Counted from the stretch's first letter, positions 51,685-64,000 are shown. The stretch: DNA of 64,000 nt from Nautilus pompilius (GCA_018389105.1 JACATO010000690.1:372001-436000); one strand, 5' to 3'. Translations and numbers: made by a program. Notes: generated by a model not told the origin, from the sequence alone.

Positions 51685-52949
51685 GTAAGTAGCGTGACCT
51701 TTGCTAAACTTAGGTCCTTGCAAAAGTACATTTACCTTTTTCCAAAAATATAGTTTCTTACATGTTCCCAAGCTAGTGCATAACTGGTGCTTGCAGGTGC
51801 CCTTTGTTTCAAAGAGGAATTGGGTTGGTTGTTTTCCTTCTAACATTTAAATTTATGCAAATGCTTACATTTCAATGATCAATATGTTCTTACAGTACGA
51901 CTCTCTAGAGGAAAAAAATAGTCGTTATGTATATAACTTCCCCTCCAACCAACAGAGAATTAAAAAACTTAGAATTTTCACAATGACTACTACATCAGCA
52001 ATTTATTCCATGGATTCACTATCTTGTTACCCAATTTTTTTTTTCTTCCAAGCTAAAACAGCCCATGCTGAAAATTTAGTCTGTTTATTATTATGACCCC
52101 TAGTACTGATACCCAAGATATATATATATATATATGCATCCTCCTAAAACTGGGTAAATCTAGTAATTCTAGTATTTTAAATGCTTGAAATTTGGAAAAA
52201 ATTTTTAGAACAACTATGCTGAACATAATTTAAAAACTAAGATTTCTTAGCACGCAAAATAAAAATAAAATTCTATTTTATAGTTTGGTTAATCATTCCT
52301 AGCATCCAATTACCCAAAGTGCACTATTCTTCACAATGGAGAATTCTTTCTATTAAACATCTCCCCTTAATCTGCATTCTTCCATATAAAAAAAAAATTT
52401 TAATAAATCACTGTTAGTTAAAATGCATTTACCTCTTAAGAATGGCCAGTCTGGTAATAAATTTACCACCTAAAATCTGGAACATGCAAATTTCCTGAGA
52501 TGTGAAGGAAATAATAATCAGTTTGGAAAGACAACGACGACAAAAAAAGAACAATTCAAACTTCAGTCCAATGAAACAAACAGGTCTCTCGTTTAGTACT
52601 GGTACACTCATTATGTGAAAGGGTGGGGGGTTTAACTGTGGAACTTCAGTCACAAAGAAAAAAATTACAGATGATTTATCGGTACATAAGTGACTCAGTA
52701 AATGTCTTCACTTTTAGAGATGTTTAGAAGCAGTTATGGGCTACTAATCTACTGATATCAAGCTAGCTTCTTTTATTTTTAGAACAGGCTTTTATATCAA
52801 CATTTTTATTATGAATATGAAATAAAACAAAATTTTTATGTAGCATCTTTTTCTTTTTTTTAATTATTAGTTAGACGAGAAGTTCATTGAAGAATCTGTA
52901 AATTACTAATCAAGAGTATTTGGATGTACATATTTCACAAAGCATTATC

Positions 52950-53110
52950 GGTGGTGCTGGGTGTCGCAGCCCTCATAGGGTAGTGGGTTAGGGTTATAAA
53001 TTCAGCTCTGCTTCATAGAAAGAACAATTTTCTCCAAGATATTTAAATGCAAGCAAGCAAGAAACCCAGTGCAACAGATTAAGATAGAGGCAAGTGGGGA
53101 GAGAGATAGA
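52950..53110 (+). repeat. Possible tRNA-derived SINE remnant
   Basis: Contains an A-box-like tagggtagtgggttag (near 52976) and, closely following, a B-box-like ggttataaattc. The two boxes are nearer than in a normal tRNA, so a deletion would have to be assumed. The sequence after it is AT-rich and gives no further support. Confidence 0.3.
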
Positions 53111-56100
53111 AAAATTTCAATGTTAATTCAAACATTTTTTATTACTACTTCTGATCCTGATATATATATATATACTCATATACTCTTTAAGAGGAGCAAC
53201 AACTTGTGGATGTAATCTCATTGACGGTGAAATTTATACTGAAAAGAACTGCCATCTGTTTATATTTTTAAAAAAAAAAAAACACTAACTCTTTTATAAT
53301 AATTTTTATCTATAGCATATTTTAGATATATAATTAACCAAAGGCAGGCTTTGGATAATTAAAGCAAATGTTTGGAATGCTACATTATCAAATTATAAAG
53401 ATGTCATTTAAAACTATCTTTGGAAATTAAATGCTATGTTAAGCTACTGTAGGTATTCACACTGGACCATACCCAAGTATTATACCTGGGATGAAGTTCC
53501 CCTGGCTTACAAGTAGGGGATAGAAGGCAAACAATAACTAGAAACCCATGTATAAAATTACCATAAACTATTAATCTCTTCCATGATCCTTCATAATAGG
53601 TTGCCAACTGTGAAACAGTTTTTGTTATGGATAAAGATAACTTAAGATTACCCAGCTGTTCTGTACCTAGAAATCTTACAAGGGAGAAATGAAAATACAT
53701 GATAATGGCTTCAAGAGTAATCCTCGAGTTGTGTATGCAGTGTCAGTTGTTTTTTTTTTTAATGGATCCCCCACTTGTCTTGAAATGCTGACCTTTTCTA
53801 GAACACAATCAAGAAACCAGGATCTTTGCCATAATGAATTATCTTCAAAAATTCTAGTAAACAATGTATTAAGCTTGAAAAATTAAGGATATTTACCTTA
53901 AATTTGTTAACTGTTTGATGATAAACAATGCAAATAGAATGTGACTGATAAAAATGACTTAACACCCAGTCAAGTTAAGTCTAGATATTCTACAGTAATA
54001 AGATTAAGTGTGTAGGTTGGTCCATATCTGCCAATTCTCATATCACTTTTTCTTCTTCTTAAGAAAAGCAATACATCTTAAATTTTCAAGTGTAGAGAGT
54101 CAGCGAATCTTAACTACTTGTACAAGAATGTAGTCAAATGCTGTCCAGTGGTTGATACCTTACAAATAAAATTTAAACTTATTTTGCCTATAAACCCATA
54201 ATAAACAATTTCAACTTATTTGGTAAACATACCCCCCACCACCACTTCCCTTAATTTGCATTTTCAATTTTTTCCATTATTGTAATTGCTATGATTAAAG
54301 AGTTCTCATAAGACAGGAATAATTCATTACTACATGGCACGACTTACCAGTAATCAATATCTCCTCTAAAGTTTTGTCAGAAATGCCAGCTTTTACAAAT
54401 TGCTTTAAATATATTGGCATAGTATTTATTTGTGCCTTATTTTTAAATCAAGACTGTCACATTTTTTTAAACACTTTTAAATAAGTTATATAATTCTTTT
54501 CAGATCAGAACCACTTCAAGCAGTAAGACAAATTATTTAATCTAGGACGAACTAGTTTCTATGTTGTAGTAGGGAATACCATAGCTGTTGAGGTTCTTGG
54601 GAAAGCTCAAACCTATTTGGACCCTGTAACCAAAAAATTCTCTTAATATTGTTATAATTCAGCCCAGAAACAGAACTCCAAATATCTTGACGTGTTATCA
54701 TGATGGAAGAAACCCACAAATAAGGAAGAGCTCAAAACCTAAATGCCATTTTCTACACTTACCAACACTTTAAAGTTTTTTCCTTCTTTTACCCTTCATT
54801 TGTAGACCATATTATAGCACATAAAGGCATTGCCAAATTGTATGCAATGCCATTATCAAGCCACATGTTCGTAAACTGGTTCCGCTACACTTTGTGACAT
54901 TTGAATTTAATGACTTCCTGAGAATTTTCAAAAAACTGTCAAGATTTTAAGAGCTTTCATATAAAGTGAAGTACACAGTCTATGCAAAACCATTGAGGTT
55001 ATAGCGCTACACAAAGTCTCCAGAATTATAGGTGAATGCTTTATTTTTTAAAAGGGGGGGGATACTTTGAGAGATTCTGCATATTGCATTAAACAGCAGC
55101 AATTTTTGAAAACCTTTAAATTTAATTACTGTAACTAAGAATTTCCACAATGTATATTCAGATCACTTAGTAAGATATTCCCTTTGGAGATGAATAAGTA
55201 CACTTTCACACTTACAACTGGAGTGGATTAAATCAGATCTGGTAGCATTTTAAATGTAATTAGTGAAATTTTGTTCTTAACACCTGCTTCAGCTTAGCAA
55301 ACAAGCTAAGCCATATTCCTCAAGTTCTCTGCATTGCCATCAGGTGTTATGAACTGTAATGTGCCACCATATAGCCTCATTTTTATTCTTGATCTATCAG
55401 TTTTTCACTCAGATGTCCACAAAATTCTTGTAATATTCAGTTTTTGCATAAGGCTGCCAGATATAATGCAGTTATGTGTACAAAACATGTTTAATTGAAA
55501 TATTTTAATTTTCCATCTGTTGCATGGATACACAGTCATCATAAACAACTAAGGATTGGTTTACGCGCCAAAGGCAAAAGCAGTATTATTTTACAAATGA
55601 AAAAACTTTACCATTCTTAAGGTTCTCTCAAGCATTGTGTTTATCATGACAGTAGAAACATTTCAACAGTTGCCAGCCATTTATCAGAACACCGATTTCA
55701 TTTTCAATGGCTAGAAATGTGTGTTTTCACACATTAATTTTAAAATGCTGCTGCTGCTTCAGGTACATTTTCACATTTACCAAAGAAATCAAGTCATAAT
55801 TATTGTGCCCAATTTTATTACATAGTTTGTAGAGCTTTCACAAAGTCCAACTTCAGCTTTGCTGGAACAAACATGCCAGCATTTGAATATTGAGGACATT
55901 TGCATATTAAATTTTATCATTATATAACCAGCTGTTCCTCCCCAGGATTTTACTTATACAAACAATCATTAGAGTTTTTAATTTCTTTAAATGGCTTTAT
56001 CAAAGACTGCCAAGCTGAAAGCATATTCAGTCTTAAATCCTTTCTAATATATGAATCTTACATTTTGAAACTAAATTCTTGTGATAAATTTGTGCATTCA

Positions 56101-58679
56101 GAAATTACCTGAATTAAAGAGTGAATTCTAATAATATTAAATACATGCAGCATTGTTTTATCAGGAAAATAAAAGTTAAATAAACGTGTTCATGTGAGCA
56201 TCAAAATTAATTCAGTAAATGATTGCAGGAATTCTTAACATTTCAATATTTTTTATCAAAATTCAATAGAAGTTTGATAAATGGGTTTCTTCCAGGGAGT
56301 GGCTTAAACAGTTTTAATTTTCATTATTTCGCTATCAGCAAATAGAGAATTTGGTCGATTATCGCTGCTCAAGCATATCAGAAAAAGACATCATGCCAGA
56401 AGTTAAATGCATTTTCATGGAGCACAGAACCTGAGTGACTTTCTTGAAGCATCTTAGTAGTTGAAAAGAAGAATTACACAACAGCACATTATAAATTACA
56501 TACCCCCTTTGTTTTAAATGTAAAATATTCAAAAGTATAAACAACTACAACAGATTCTAATTTGTTAGGACTGAGCAAGTGGTTTGGCACAATAGTTATG
56601 TTGCATGTCCCAAAAACTGCTTAAAATTTTCTAATTTCAGAGCTGATTGTTTCACTTGATCTCCAGGTTGTGAAATAGTTTTAGTTTCCAATTTCAAACA
56701 AATGGTATCTTATATTAAAGCAATGGCCATCACCTTAACTTTCCTGTGTTTACTTTAAAGAGCCCCATTCAGAGCATAGCTTTCATGTCAGTTTTTTTTC
56801 TATTTGGTGACAATAAAGTGACTTAATGTTTAAAGATTTTTTTTTATAGAAGGGTCATTCAAACTAACTTTTTTTTAAAAAAAAACTTTTAGAGAATTAG
56901 CTTATATAATGTAAGCCTACAGTAGCAATTAGGTCTGCTATTTTCAATTAATGTGCAAACAGTTAAACTCTGAGAAAAGGTGCACATGCAATCCATTGCC
57001 GGCCAGTGGCCAGCCCCTCTCAGCCAATGCTGCAGAATTTGAGCCATGTTCCTTGTCATTAAGAGTGTTTTCAGATGTGAATTTTACAAACCCTCTTCTG
57101 CAGCTCACTCTCTTTTTATAGCTTCATGCAGATTTGTGTGTGAATCAGCTTCGACTACAAAAAAAAAAAAAATTTTTTTCCCTTTGCTTTCTTAATTTTT
57201 TATTTTTTAAATATTTATAGATTTACCTACTATAAATAATCATTATTTTAATTCTGAAACCTGTATTTAGGATGTCTGATAACAAATTCGGGTTTTAGAA
57301 TTCATAATGTGACCTCAGTTTTGCTCAGATCTCTAGTTAATTTGCTTACAACCTTTGAATTCTTGAGAGATCTTTTCATATATGAGATAACAGATAAGCA
57401 TGCAAACTCAAGAAATTCTCTTGCCTTCCCCAGCTGTGAACTAACTGTACTGGTGTTTCTGACCTGGGGAAACAGTAGAAAAGGACACCTATTGTACTGG
57501 TAAAGGGAGTTTCCTAATAAATGAATGGCTCTCTTGGCCCTGTTTTTGATCCTTTATAAATTAACTGGTTATACATAGATTTGCAAAAACTTCAGGGTTC
57601 ACAGAATGTTTAATAAATCACTCTCCTCTCTGATCTGAGCTTGGTTTAATTTGCACATCGTTTTGCGCTGATTGGCTGTGACCTTCCAATGACTGGAAGG
57701 GACAGTTACAGGAGTTACACTTTACCACTAGTTAGTTGCAAGATGTAAACAGTAAACAAGCTCCAGTATTCGGTAGAGTGCAATGTATAAGCAAAGCTGA
57801 TTAACTTCTGATGTTCATCATCATTTTGATTTCTCAGAAACAAAAAGGGGGGATGGATGTACTATGGCAATAAAAAGAAAGAAAAATTAAGTGTAATTTA
57901 GCTAAATCCAAAACCAAATTTCTTCAAAACAGCAATGAATATGCTTTCTCTATCTTATCAAGAAGGAATTCTATTTACATTATCCTGCTGAAATCTAAAA
58001 TTGGCTGCATTCTGCTTGTTTTAAAACCATGGTGGTGGTGTCTTGAGGAGAAAAGCAGGCATCGCTTTAATGAAACAAATCAGATGAGAGTGGAGAATTA
58101 TCAACTTAACACGAATCTTTGCTTCAGAACAAATTTATTTAAATTTCAAAGGAAATTGCAACCTAACTAGTATTGCATTCATTTATCTTTCTTCTGCTTT
58201 AAATATCTCCATCTTGTCTGCAGGCTAAGACAGACACTCTGTTGCTTTACTTGTAGACCCCATCTAATCACAGATTCTGTGGTCTGAACTCATGAAACAA
58301 AGCAGAGACCATGAACTCTTGGCCAGATCCTGAAACTTAATCTTGTACTGAATAGATTGATTGTTTAATACCACTTTATCATTCAAGGAAAACAAAACTA
58401 AACAAAAATGCAATGACAAGTGGCAGAGAATTTTCTCCTTTTGGAGGTGGGGTGAAGCAGGTGGTATTCCAGAGAGCCTAGCTGGCTTAACTTGAAAAGC
58501 AGATGTAACTAATATATTACTTGTACTTACTTCTTCACAGATATACCCAATACATGCAGTGTCCTTTTTTAAAATTATTATTATTTGCAAACTTTTTTTA
58601 AAGAAAAAACAAAACTTTATCTCAATTCATGAGCTATTACCAATCTTTTCCCATGATTCTTTACTATAAATTTTAAGAG

Positions 58680-58880
58680 ACAGCTAATTTTGGTATTGGC
58701 CCTCTTTCCTCTACAAAGACTGTAGGATTTTGCCGATTCCCATTGCAACTAGTGTCAAGAATGGGTGATGCAGCAAAAGTCCCTACCAGAATCTTCATTT
58801 TTAGATGTGGGAGGAAACCCATGTGGCTAGCTGGTAAAGAGTGGCAAGACAGTATTGTCTTAAAACACAAGCTATGAGAA
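58680..58880 (-). repeat. Unnamed short interspersed repeat, copy 4 (inverted)
   Basis: Read on the minus strand, it matches the 15330 copy over about 50 bases, with the blocks cctcccacatctaaaaatg and tggtagggactttt, and the 13380 copy over ccagctagcc and the blocks that follow. This is the clearest pairwise match that defines the family. Confidence 0.5.
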
Positions 58881-59994
58881 ATTATAGTAGAAAGGAGATT
58901 TAGTTCAATTTCTCTTGTCACTAAAACTTATTTAATACCCAGTTAACAGACAAGCGGAATAATGAAATAATAGTATTAAGATATATGTCAGTAAGGTCAA
59001 AGTAAACTTGCATTCTATTTCCATTTTAGTACATCGGTTTTCATTATTTCATTAATCAATCTTTGATTGTCATTAATAATTTAATTATAGCTGTGTAAAC
59101 ATTTCACAAAGATATATTTACCCTACTCTTGAATTTAAAAAAACAGTAAATTTTATAATAAAAGCAATGAATTAATCAATAGGTTAGACAATGTATTTAA
59201 TATTATCTGCATTGCATTTTCATATCTTGTTTTAGTGTATTTTTTCATTAATAATAAAATTTAAGAAGTGCAGTTCAGAAAACATTAAGTCACCAACAAT
59301 GTCCTCCCTTAATTTTTCCATCTACACGCAGATGTATGTCACCAGTAGGAGAGAGGGAAAAAAAGCTATATTTATTTTCTTTTAAAGTTATCATAGGTAT
59401 GCATGAAGTAGGAAGGATACAAAAACAATGGATAACTAACTGCATGTGTTGCTTAAGATGTTTATTAAACAAAACTAAAAAATGAAAATTAACATATTGC
59501 AAAATTTTCAGTAGCTTTTTAGAATTTTACATGCATCTATTCCTTTGAGGTATGAAACAAAATTATCCATTTTCTTGACATAAAAACTATTTTATCTTTA
59601 GTACTGATACATGAAATACTTTTTTTTTTTTTATACACTGCATGAAATGAAAGTTTATATCTCTGGAGTTGACATGAAGAATATTTTATCTAATGTCTTT
59701 ACATATGCAGGAAAAAAGATTTATTCCCTTTTGACAAGTGAGATATGTTTTATTTATTTCCTTGATTTAGAAGATCACTTTCACCAGAATGAGAGCTCAA
59801 GCCAGTAGTTGGCAGGCTTGATGGGGTAGATAGTTCTGGGCCAGAGAGAGGTTTTTCTCTCATCTTGACCACTTTTGTTTATAACTGTATCCAGGTTATT
59901 TTATTTCAATCTATTTCATGATTTAGTTTTAGTATTATTCATAAGGAAAAAGTCATGTTCAGATCAGCATTGGAAGCTTCAAAGGTTGAATATA

Positions 59995-61229
59995 CGAGGT
60001 CTGTCGAAAAAGTATCCGACTTTATTTTTTCCCATGCGAAATAATGACAGTAGGGAGGCAAAAGTGTGCATGGTGGAGCCGCATGCGTGGTTTTTGGTGG
60101 GCTTGCTGGATGCATCAGTCGCTGTCAGGTAGCCATCGTGTGAGGTGCTGTACTACTTACTCGTCACATTTTCATTTCGCCCGTGATGACGGAATGTGTG
60201 GAGCAACGATCTTGCATCAAGTTTTGCCAAAAGCTTGGAGATACCCAAGCGGAAACAATTCGCAAAATTCAAAAGGCTTTTGGTGACAATGCCATGGGCG
60301 TTACCCAAATTAAAGAATGGTACAGCAGGTTCAAAGATGGCCGCACATTGGTGGAGAATGACCAGCATTCTGGGAGGCAGTCAACGAGCCACAATGCAGC
60401 AATTATCAAGAAAGTGCAGACCTTGATAATGGAGGATCGTCATTTGACGGTGTGGGAAATTGGTGACGAGGTTGGGATCAGTAAAGATTCTGCACATGCA
60501 ATTTTAAAGGAGGATTTGGGCTTGTGCAGAGTGGCAGCAAAATTTGTGCCCAAGCTGCTTTCTTAGGAACAACAACTACTTCGTCTTGAGGATGCACAGG
60601 ACCTGCTGGATACTGCCAACAGCGATCCTGAGTTCCAGAATACCGTGATAACTGGAGATGAGATGTGGGTGTATGGGTACGACCCAGAAACCAAAGCTCA
60701 GTCATCACAGTGGAAGCACCAAGCATCAGGTCTGGAGCAAAATCAAGGTGATCAACTAGCAAGGAGGAGTACTATCAGGAAGTCCTCCAACGTCTTCATG
60801 ATGCAGTTCGCCGCGAGACCGGATCTGTGGACCTCGCAAAACTGACAGCTGCATCACGACAATGCCCTGGCTCATTCTTCACAGCTGATCCAAGGTGTCT
60901 TGGCAAAGAAAGGCATTTCGTTCATTTGCCAGGCTCCCTACTCTCCAGACATGGCTCCTTTTGACTTCTGGTTGTTCCCAAAAATGAAGATGCCACTGAA
61001 AGGCTCCCGCTTTGAGAGGTGAGAGGACATCATGCAGAATGTGACGGCAGAGTTAAGAGCCATTCTGGAGGAAGCATTCCAGATGTGCTTCGAACAGTGG
61101 AAGGATCGCTGGGTTAAGTGCGTGGAGGCACGAGGGGTCTACTTCGAAGGAGATTAGCAATTGAACCCCACACCAAGTACATAATTTTTTTTCCCAGCCT
61201 AAGGTCAGATACTTTTTCGACAGACCTCG
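59995..61229 (+). mobile_element. Mariner element, copy 2 (FLJ37770/GVQW3 type)
   Basis: About 1.24 kb, flanked by TA (59993-59994 and 61230-61231), with near-perfect terminal inverted repeats: cgaggtctgtcgaaaaag at the left and its complement at the right. It is in direct orientation to copy 1 about 50 kb upstream. Its leader and N-terminal coding region are more complete than in copy 1, but about 75 bp is missing near 60750. Confidence 0.96.
60186..61157 (+). pseudogene. Mariner transposase pseudogene, copy 2
   Basis: The ATG at 60186 begins an intact 126-codon N-terminal domain with both helix-turn-helix halves: EQRSCIKFCQKLGDTQAETI, then VTQIKEWYSRFKDGRT, then WEIGDEVGISKDSAHAILKE. It ends at a TAG at 60564-60566, the same stop as in copy 1. 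Beyond it the catalytic domain continues in frame: ITGDEMWVYGYDPETK (first Asp near 60657), LHHDNALAHSSQLIQG (second) and YSPDMAPFDFWLFPKMK (third). The second and third Asp are separated by 34 residues, the mariner DD34D signature. A deletion of about 75 bp near 60750 and a TGA near 61020 also disrupt it. The final stop is at 61155-61157. Confidence 0.94.
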
Positions 61230-61499
61230 TATTTCAATATAGGGAAACTATATTGTATTGTTCTGTATTTTTTAAAATAAGTCACCATTTCCTGGAAATT
61301 TGCCATCAACTTTGCCTCGTGTTTCTCTGCAATTATGTATTTACAATCATTGTACTGGTTCACAATGAATGCCCCCTCCATGGTGTTTTGGGCAAACTAC
61401 TTCAATCATCTAAGGTCCAACGTTTTTCTATATTTGTTAACTAGCTTGCCAATGTCTTCAATGCCAAATTCATAACTGATATTCTATTGTGAAAGTGAG
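61230..61499. other. Intron sequence, no feature seen
   Basis: A short AT-rich stretch between the mariner and the hAT-like fragment. It may already belong to the latter. Confidence 0.5.
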
Positions 61500-62600
61500 G
61501 CAAAGAACAAAAAGCTGCCCCCCCCCTCATTCATTTAGTTCCTTTTCTGTAAACATTTTATTCAGATAATCACACAGTAGGAATATGAAACTGAATGGAT
61601 TGATCACTGAAATGTTAATCTCGTGGGTTTTTTTTTTTTTTTTAACACTATTGCTCCAAGAAATTGTTTCTCTGAGATACTGTCCTTTCATCTTGCAGAT
61701 CTTGGCCCTTGCTAAATGTACAACTTCAAATGTTGCTAAAGAGCTCTTCTGAAAACATTTGGTCATCTTCTGCTAATTCATACAAGACATTTAATGCAAG
61801 TATAGTGTTATGGCAGTCAATGTCAGAGAGCAGCTTCAAGCAGTACTTTGCTATCGGGTCATCATTTTCTGAGATTCCATGTTCAAGATATCTAAGGAGG
61901 GCTTCATAATTGTGTATCAAAGCACTTACAATGAAACATCTAGAGAGGCATCTCATTTCAGTTGTTTAAACAATAGAGTCTCATTTCTGTAACATTTCCC
62001 ATTTCCTCAAACTGTCCTTCCTCTTCAGACTGAGGATCTAAAGACGACTGTATAAATGGCCTTTAAAATGCCTCTATTTCCTTCATCATTGGTACTTTGT
62101 TCCAGAGATTGATTAATCCCAAGTCTTCTCAATGGGCTATAGCATTCTATTAAATATGGAATACATTGCTTGAGTTATGTGGCAATACCACTGCTTTTCC
62201 ATAGCATGACAAGAGCACCATCTGAAGTGAACATCACCATTTTCCTTATTTCCAGCTTGTGAATTGCAAGCAGATAAGTTAATAATTCCACCATACACTA
62301 TTATGCACTGCAGATTCTTCATCTCTGGAGTAAATTGTAAGCATCTTGTTGATAAAAATATCTATGCTTTCATCTACAATAAGCATATAATAGGAACACA
62401 AGCTAATCTCCATGATTTTTCATGGACAACAGTGTTGATTGACAGCAAAAACTCCAAAAGATTGTTGTGCACGAATCTTGCCTCTAGACTGTTGCTGAAA
62501 TTCTTTTATTCTATTTCATCCAGCCATATACTCCATTGACCATAAGGCAGCATTTCTTCTTAAAATTTGCCCCTTTGTTAGTTGATGCTGTTTACCTTTG
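61500..62600 (-). pseudogene. hAT-related transposase fragment (ZNF862-like)
   Basis: Minus-strand pieces in order. A VDESIDIF motif lies near 62370, corresponding to the (L)DESTD-type catalytic start. FTSDGALVMLWKSSGIAT then LKQCIPYLIECY lie near 62230-62140, matching the SDGASVMxGKxxGVAxxLK signature of this group. LWNKVPMMKEIEAF lies near 62110-62070. IVSALIHNYEALLRYLEHGI then SENDDPIAKYCLKLLSDIDC lie at 61930-61810, followed by LALNVLYELAEDDQMFSEEL. This order resembles ZNF862/ZBED-like hAT proteins, which are often called host zinc-finger genes but derive from transposases. Frames shift several times and a T18 run at 61627-61644 interrupts the C-terminal part. No terminal repeats were found. 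Confidence 0.55.
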
Positions 62601-64000
62601 CTTTTGTTGATAAATAGAATTTCCACAAAAAAAATTATTTAAATCATACATAAAACTATTACTGTATGCAAGACTTTAGACATCATCCCTATTGATAACT
62701 ACCCTACAATTCCTTTTTCTCAACTGAAAAATGATACTATGTACTGATTTTAACTTTCGAGTTTCAAATCAACCAGCCTATGTATGATCAGTATAAACAT
62801 TATTCACAAATTGCAGAAAGTTATATGAAAATTTATTTTAAAATATAATCAAGAGCACACATGCGCACACAGAATCCTCTTAATAATGCACTATTATAGC
62901 ATGAAAAAAATTTCATTTTATACATTCAAGAGTAAAGACCATTTTGCATGTTACTATATTGATGTAATAGAAGCAACTTGGAAAAGATTATAACACTGCC
63001 ATGTTGGATAAGGCTATTACATATATGCCAATAATTTTCTCTTATTTAACTAACTAGCACCATACACAACCTTCATTGGCCTACTTACACAAAATCTTAC
63101 TTATTCTAACTTTAGAAGACTTGAATTCATTTAGCTCACTAGTTGACAATATGCTCTACTAGAACCAATTTTAAGTAAATAAATGCTACTCTTTAAGTGG
63201 ATACTTTGCACAAAATAGCTATGAAAATACACAAGATAGTTACTCTACCACAAAATTAAATGAATCAGCACTACTTCCCATAACATAGCACATAATGATA
63301 TAAGTGTAAATAATATTTATCTTACCAATAACTGGGTGAAAATCAAGAGTAACAATCACATTCCATATTGTAATTGCCCACAAACCACACATCCTCTTCT
63401 GTCCCAGCCTGAAGAGAAATGTTAGCACTAGTCCAATGAATATGGAACAAAATTAAAATTTTTCTTCTCTTTTTCCTATCATAATGAAGCCTTAACTAAC
63501 ACCCTGACAAGTTTCTTTGGCTGAACCTACCAAGATCAAAACAAGCTTTTACCTTGTTTGGGATACGCATGGCTCAAGTAATCTTACTTTGCCTAACATT
63601 TTAGCTCATGAATATTTTCAAGATTTTCCATGACATTATAGGATGTAACTGATTTTGATCAGTCGTAGTTTCTACTAGCCTGAGGAAAATATAAACCTCT
63701 ACTTTTAAATTGAGAGTAGCACCTTGATTTTATTAAGAACCTGCTAGAACAAATACTTTACAGCTCTTACATATTCGTAGCAATAATCCGGTCATGGCAG
63801 TATTAATAGACATTCAAACCCACTGCAAAAAGATTTTCAAATTGTAGCAACTGGAAGCCTCTACAAAGTATTGTATTTTGAGGGGGTCTTTCTTGGTAGC
63901 AAGAGATAGAAAAATTTTTTTAATTCTATAGCCAGTTTATAATTTGAGATATTTTAGCCCTCTGTACCACAACATAGAATGGATTTGTACCTAGTACCCT
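62601..64000. other. RXYLT1 intron or downstream DNA, no gene seen
   Basis: AT-rich sequence to the window end. No RXYLT1 exon, splice pair or named repeat was recognised. Confidence 0.55.

Larger units (their letters stand above)
51685..59994 (+). other. Next RXYLT1 intron
   Basis: Starts with donor GTAAGT. AT-rich, with TA arrays at 52119-52134 and 53160-53174, a possible SINE remnant near 52950-53110 and one unnamed-repeat copy at 58680-58880. No further exon was recognised, so this intron probably extends beyond the window. Confidence 0.65.

Noticed and set aside
1..64000. CRISPR arrays, bacterial operons, toxin or viral genes
   Set aside because: No spaced direct repeats, no bacterial gene structure, and no viral or toxin protein motif was seen on either strand.

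Overview
This is a stretch of animal nuclear DNA: AT-rich, rich in microsatellites and homopolymer runs, with very long introns, no operons and no long intact reading frames. I recognise one host gene with confidence. It is the RXYLT1 (TMEM5) orthologue, a Golgi xylosyltransferase of the alpha-dystroglycan glycan pathway, on the + strand. Two adjacent coding exons are present, at 20103-20202 and 51379-51684. Their splice phases match, and the intron between them is about 31.2 kb. The 5' exons and the 3' exons (after ...PLGVAT) lie outside the window or were not found. Similarity to human RXYLT1 as I remember it is only about half the residues, which points to an invertebrate or an early-branching deuterostome. 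Mariner copies of the FLJ37770/GVQW3 type and tRNA-derived SINEs would fit a mollusc such as a cephalopod, but I cannot prove the species.

Layout. 1-20102: sequence upstream of the first visible exon, with a mariner copy (9738-10970), a tRNA-derived SINE (about 12925-13207) and two copies of an unnamed short repeat. 20103-20202: RXYLT1 exon. 20203-51378: the long intron. It holds a possible pair of alternative or nested terminal exons with a poly(A) signal (22884-23555), a second tRNA SINE (head at 26301-26369), a decayed TTF-zinc-finger/DUF4371-type transposase (about 28600-29720), a broken Tigger/pogo transposase (about 32050-33480), a Tc1-like element with both terminal inverted repeats (40087-41604), and a three-level nest: a MER2-like MITE (47667-48171) inside a hAT element (45888-48623) inside a Tc1-like element (about 45794-49349). 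51379-51684: RXYLT1 exon. 51685-64000: the next intron, with a SINE remnant, another unnamed-repeat copy, a second mariner (59995-61229) and a hAT/ZNF862-like transposase fragment (about 61500-62600).

How it fits together. Almost everything outside the two RXYLT1 exons is intronic or flanking DNA colonised by cut-and-paste DNA transposons and SINEs. I saw no reverse-transcriptase, LTR or viral signature. All transposase genes carry stops or frameshifts. The points most worth following are the phase-compatible exon pair just after the first RXYLT1 exon, the nested transposons with readable target-site duplications, and the MER2-like MITE, whose ends and interior resemble a mammalian family.
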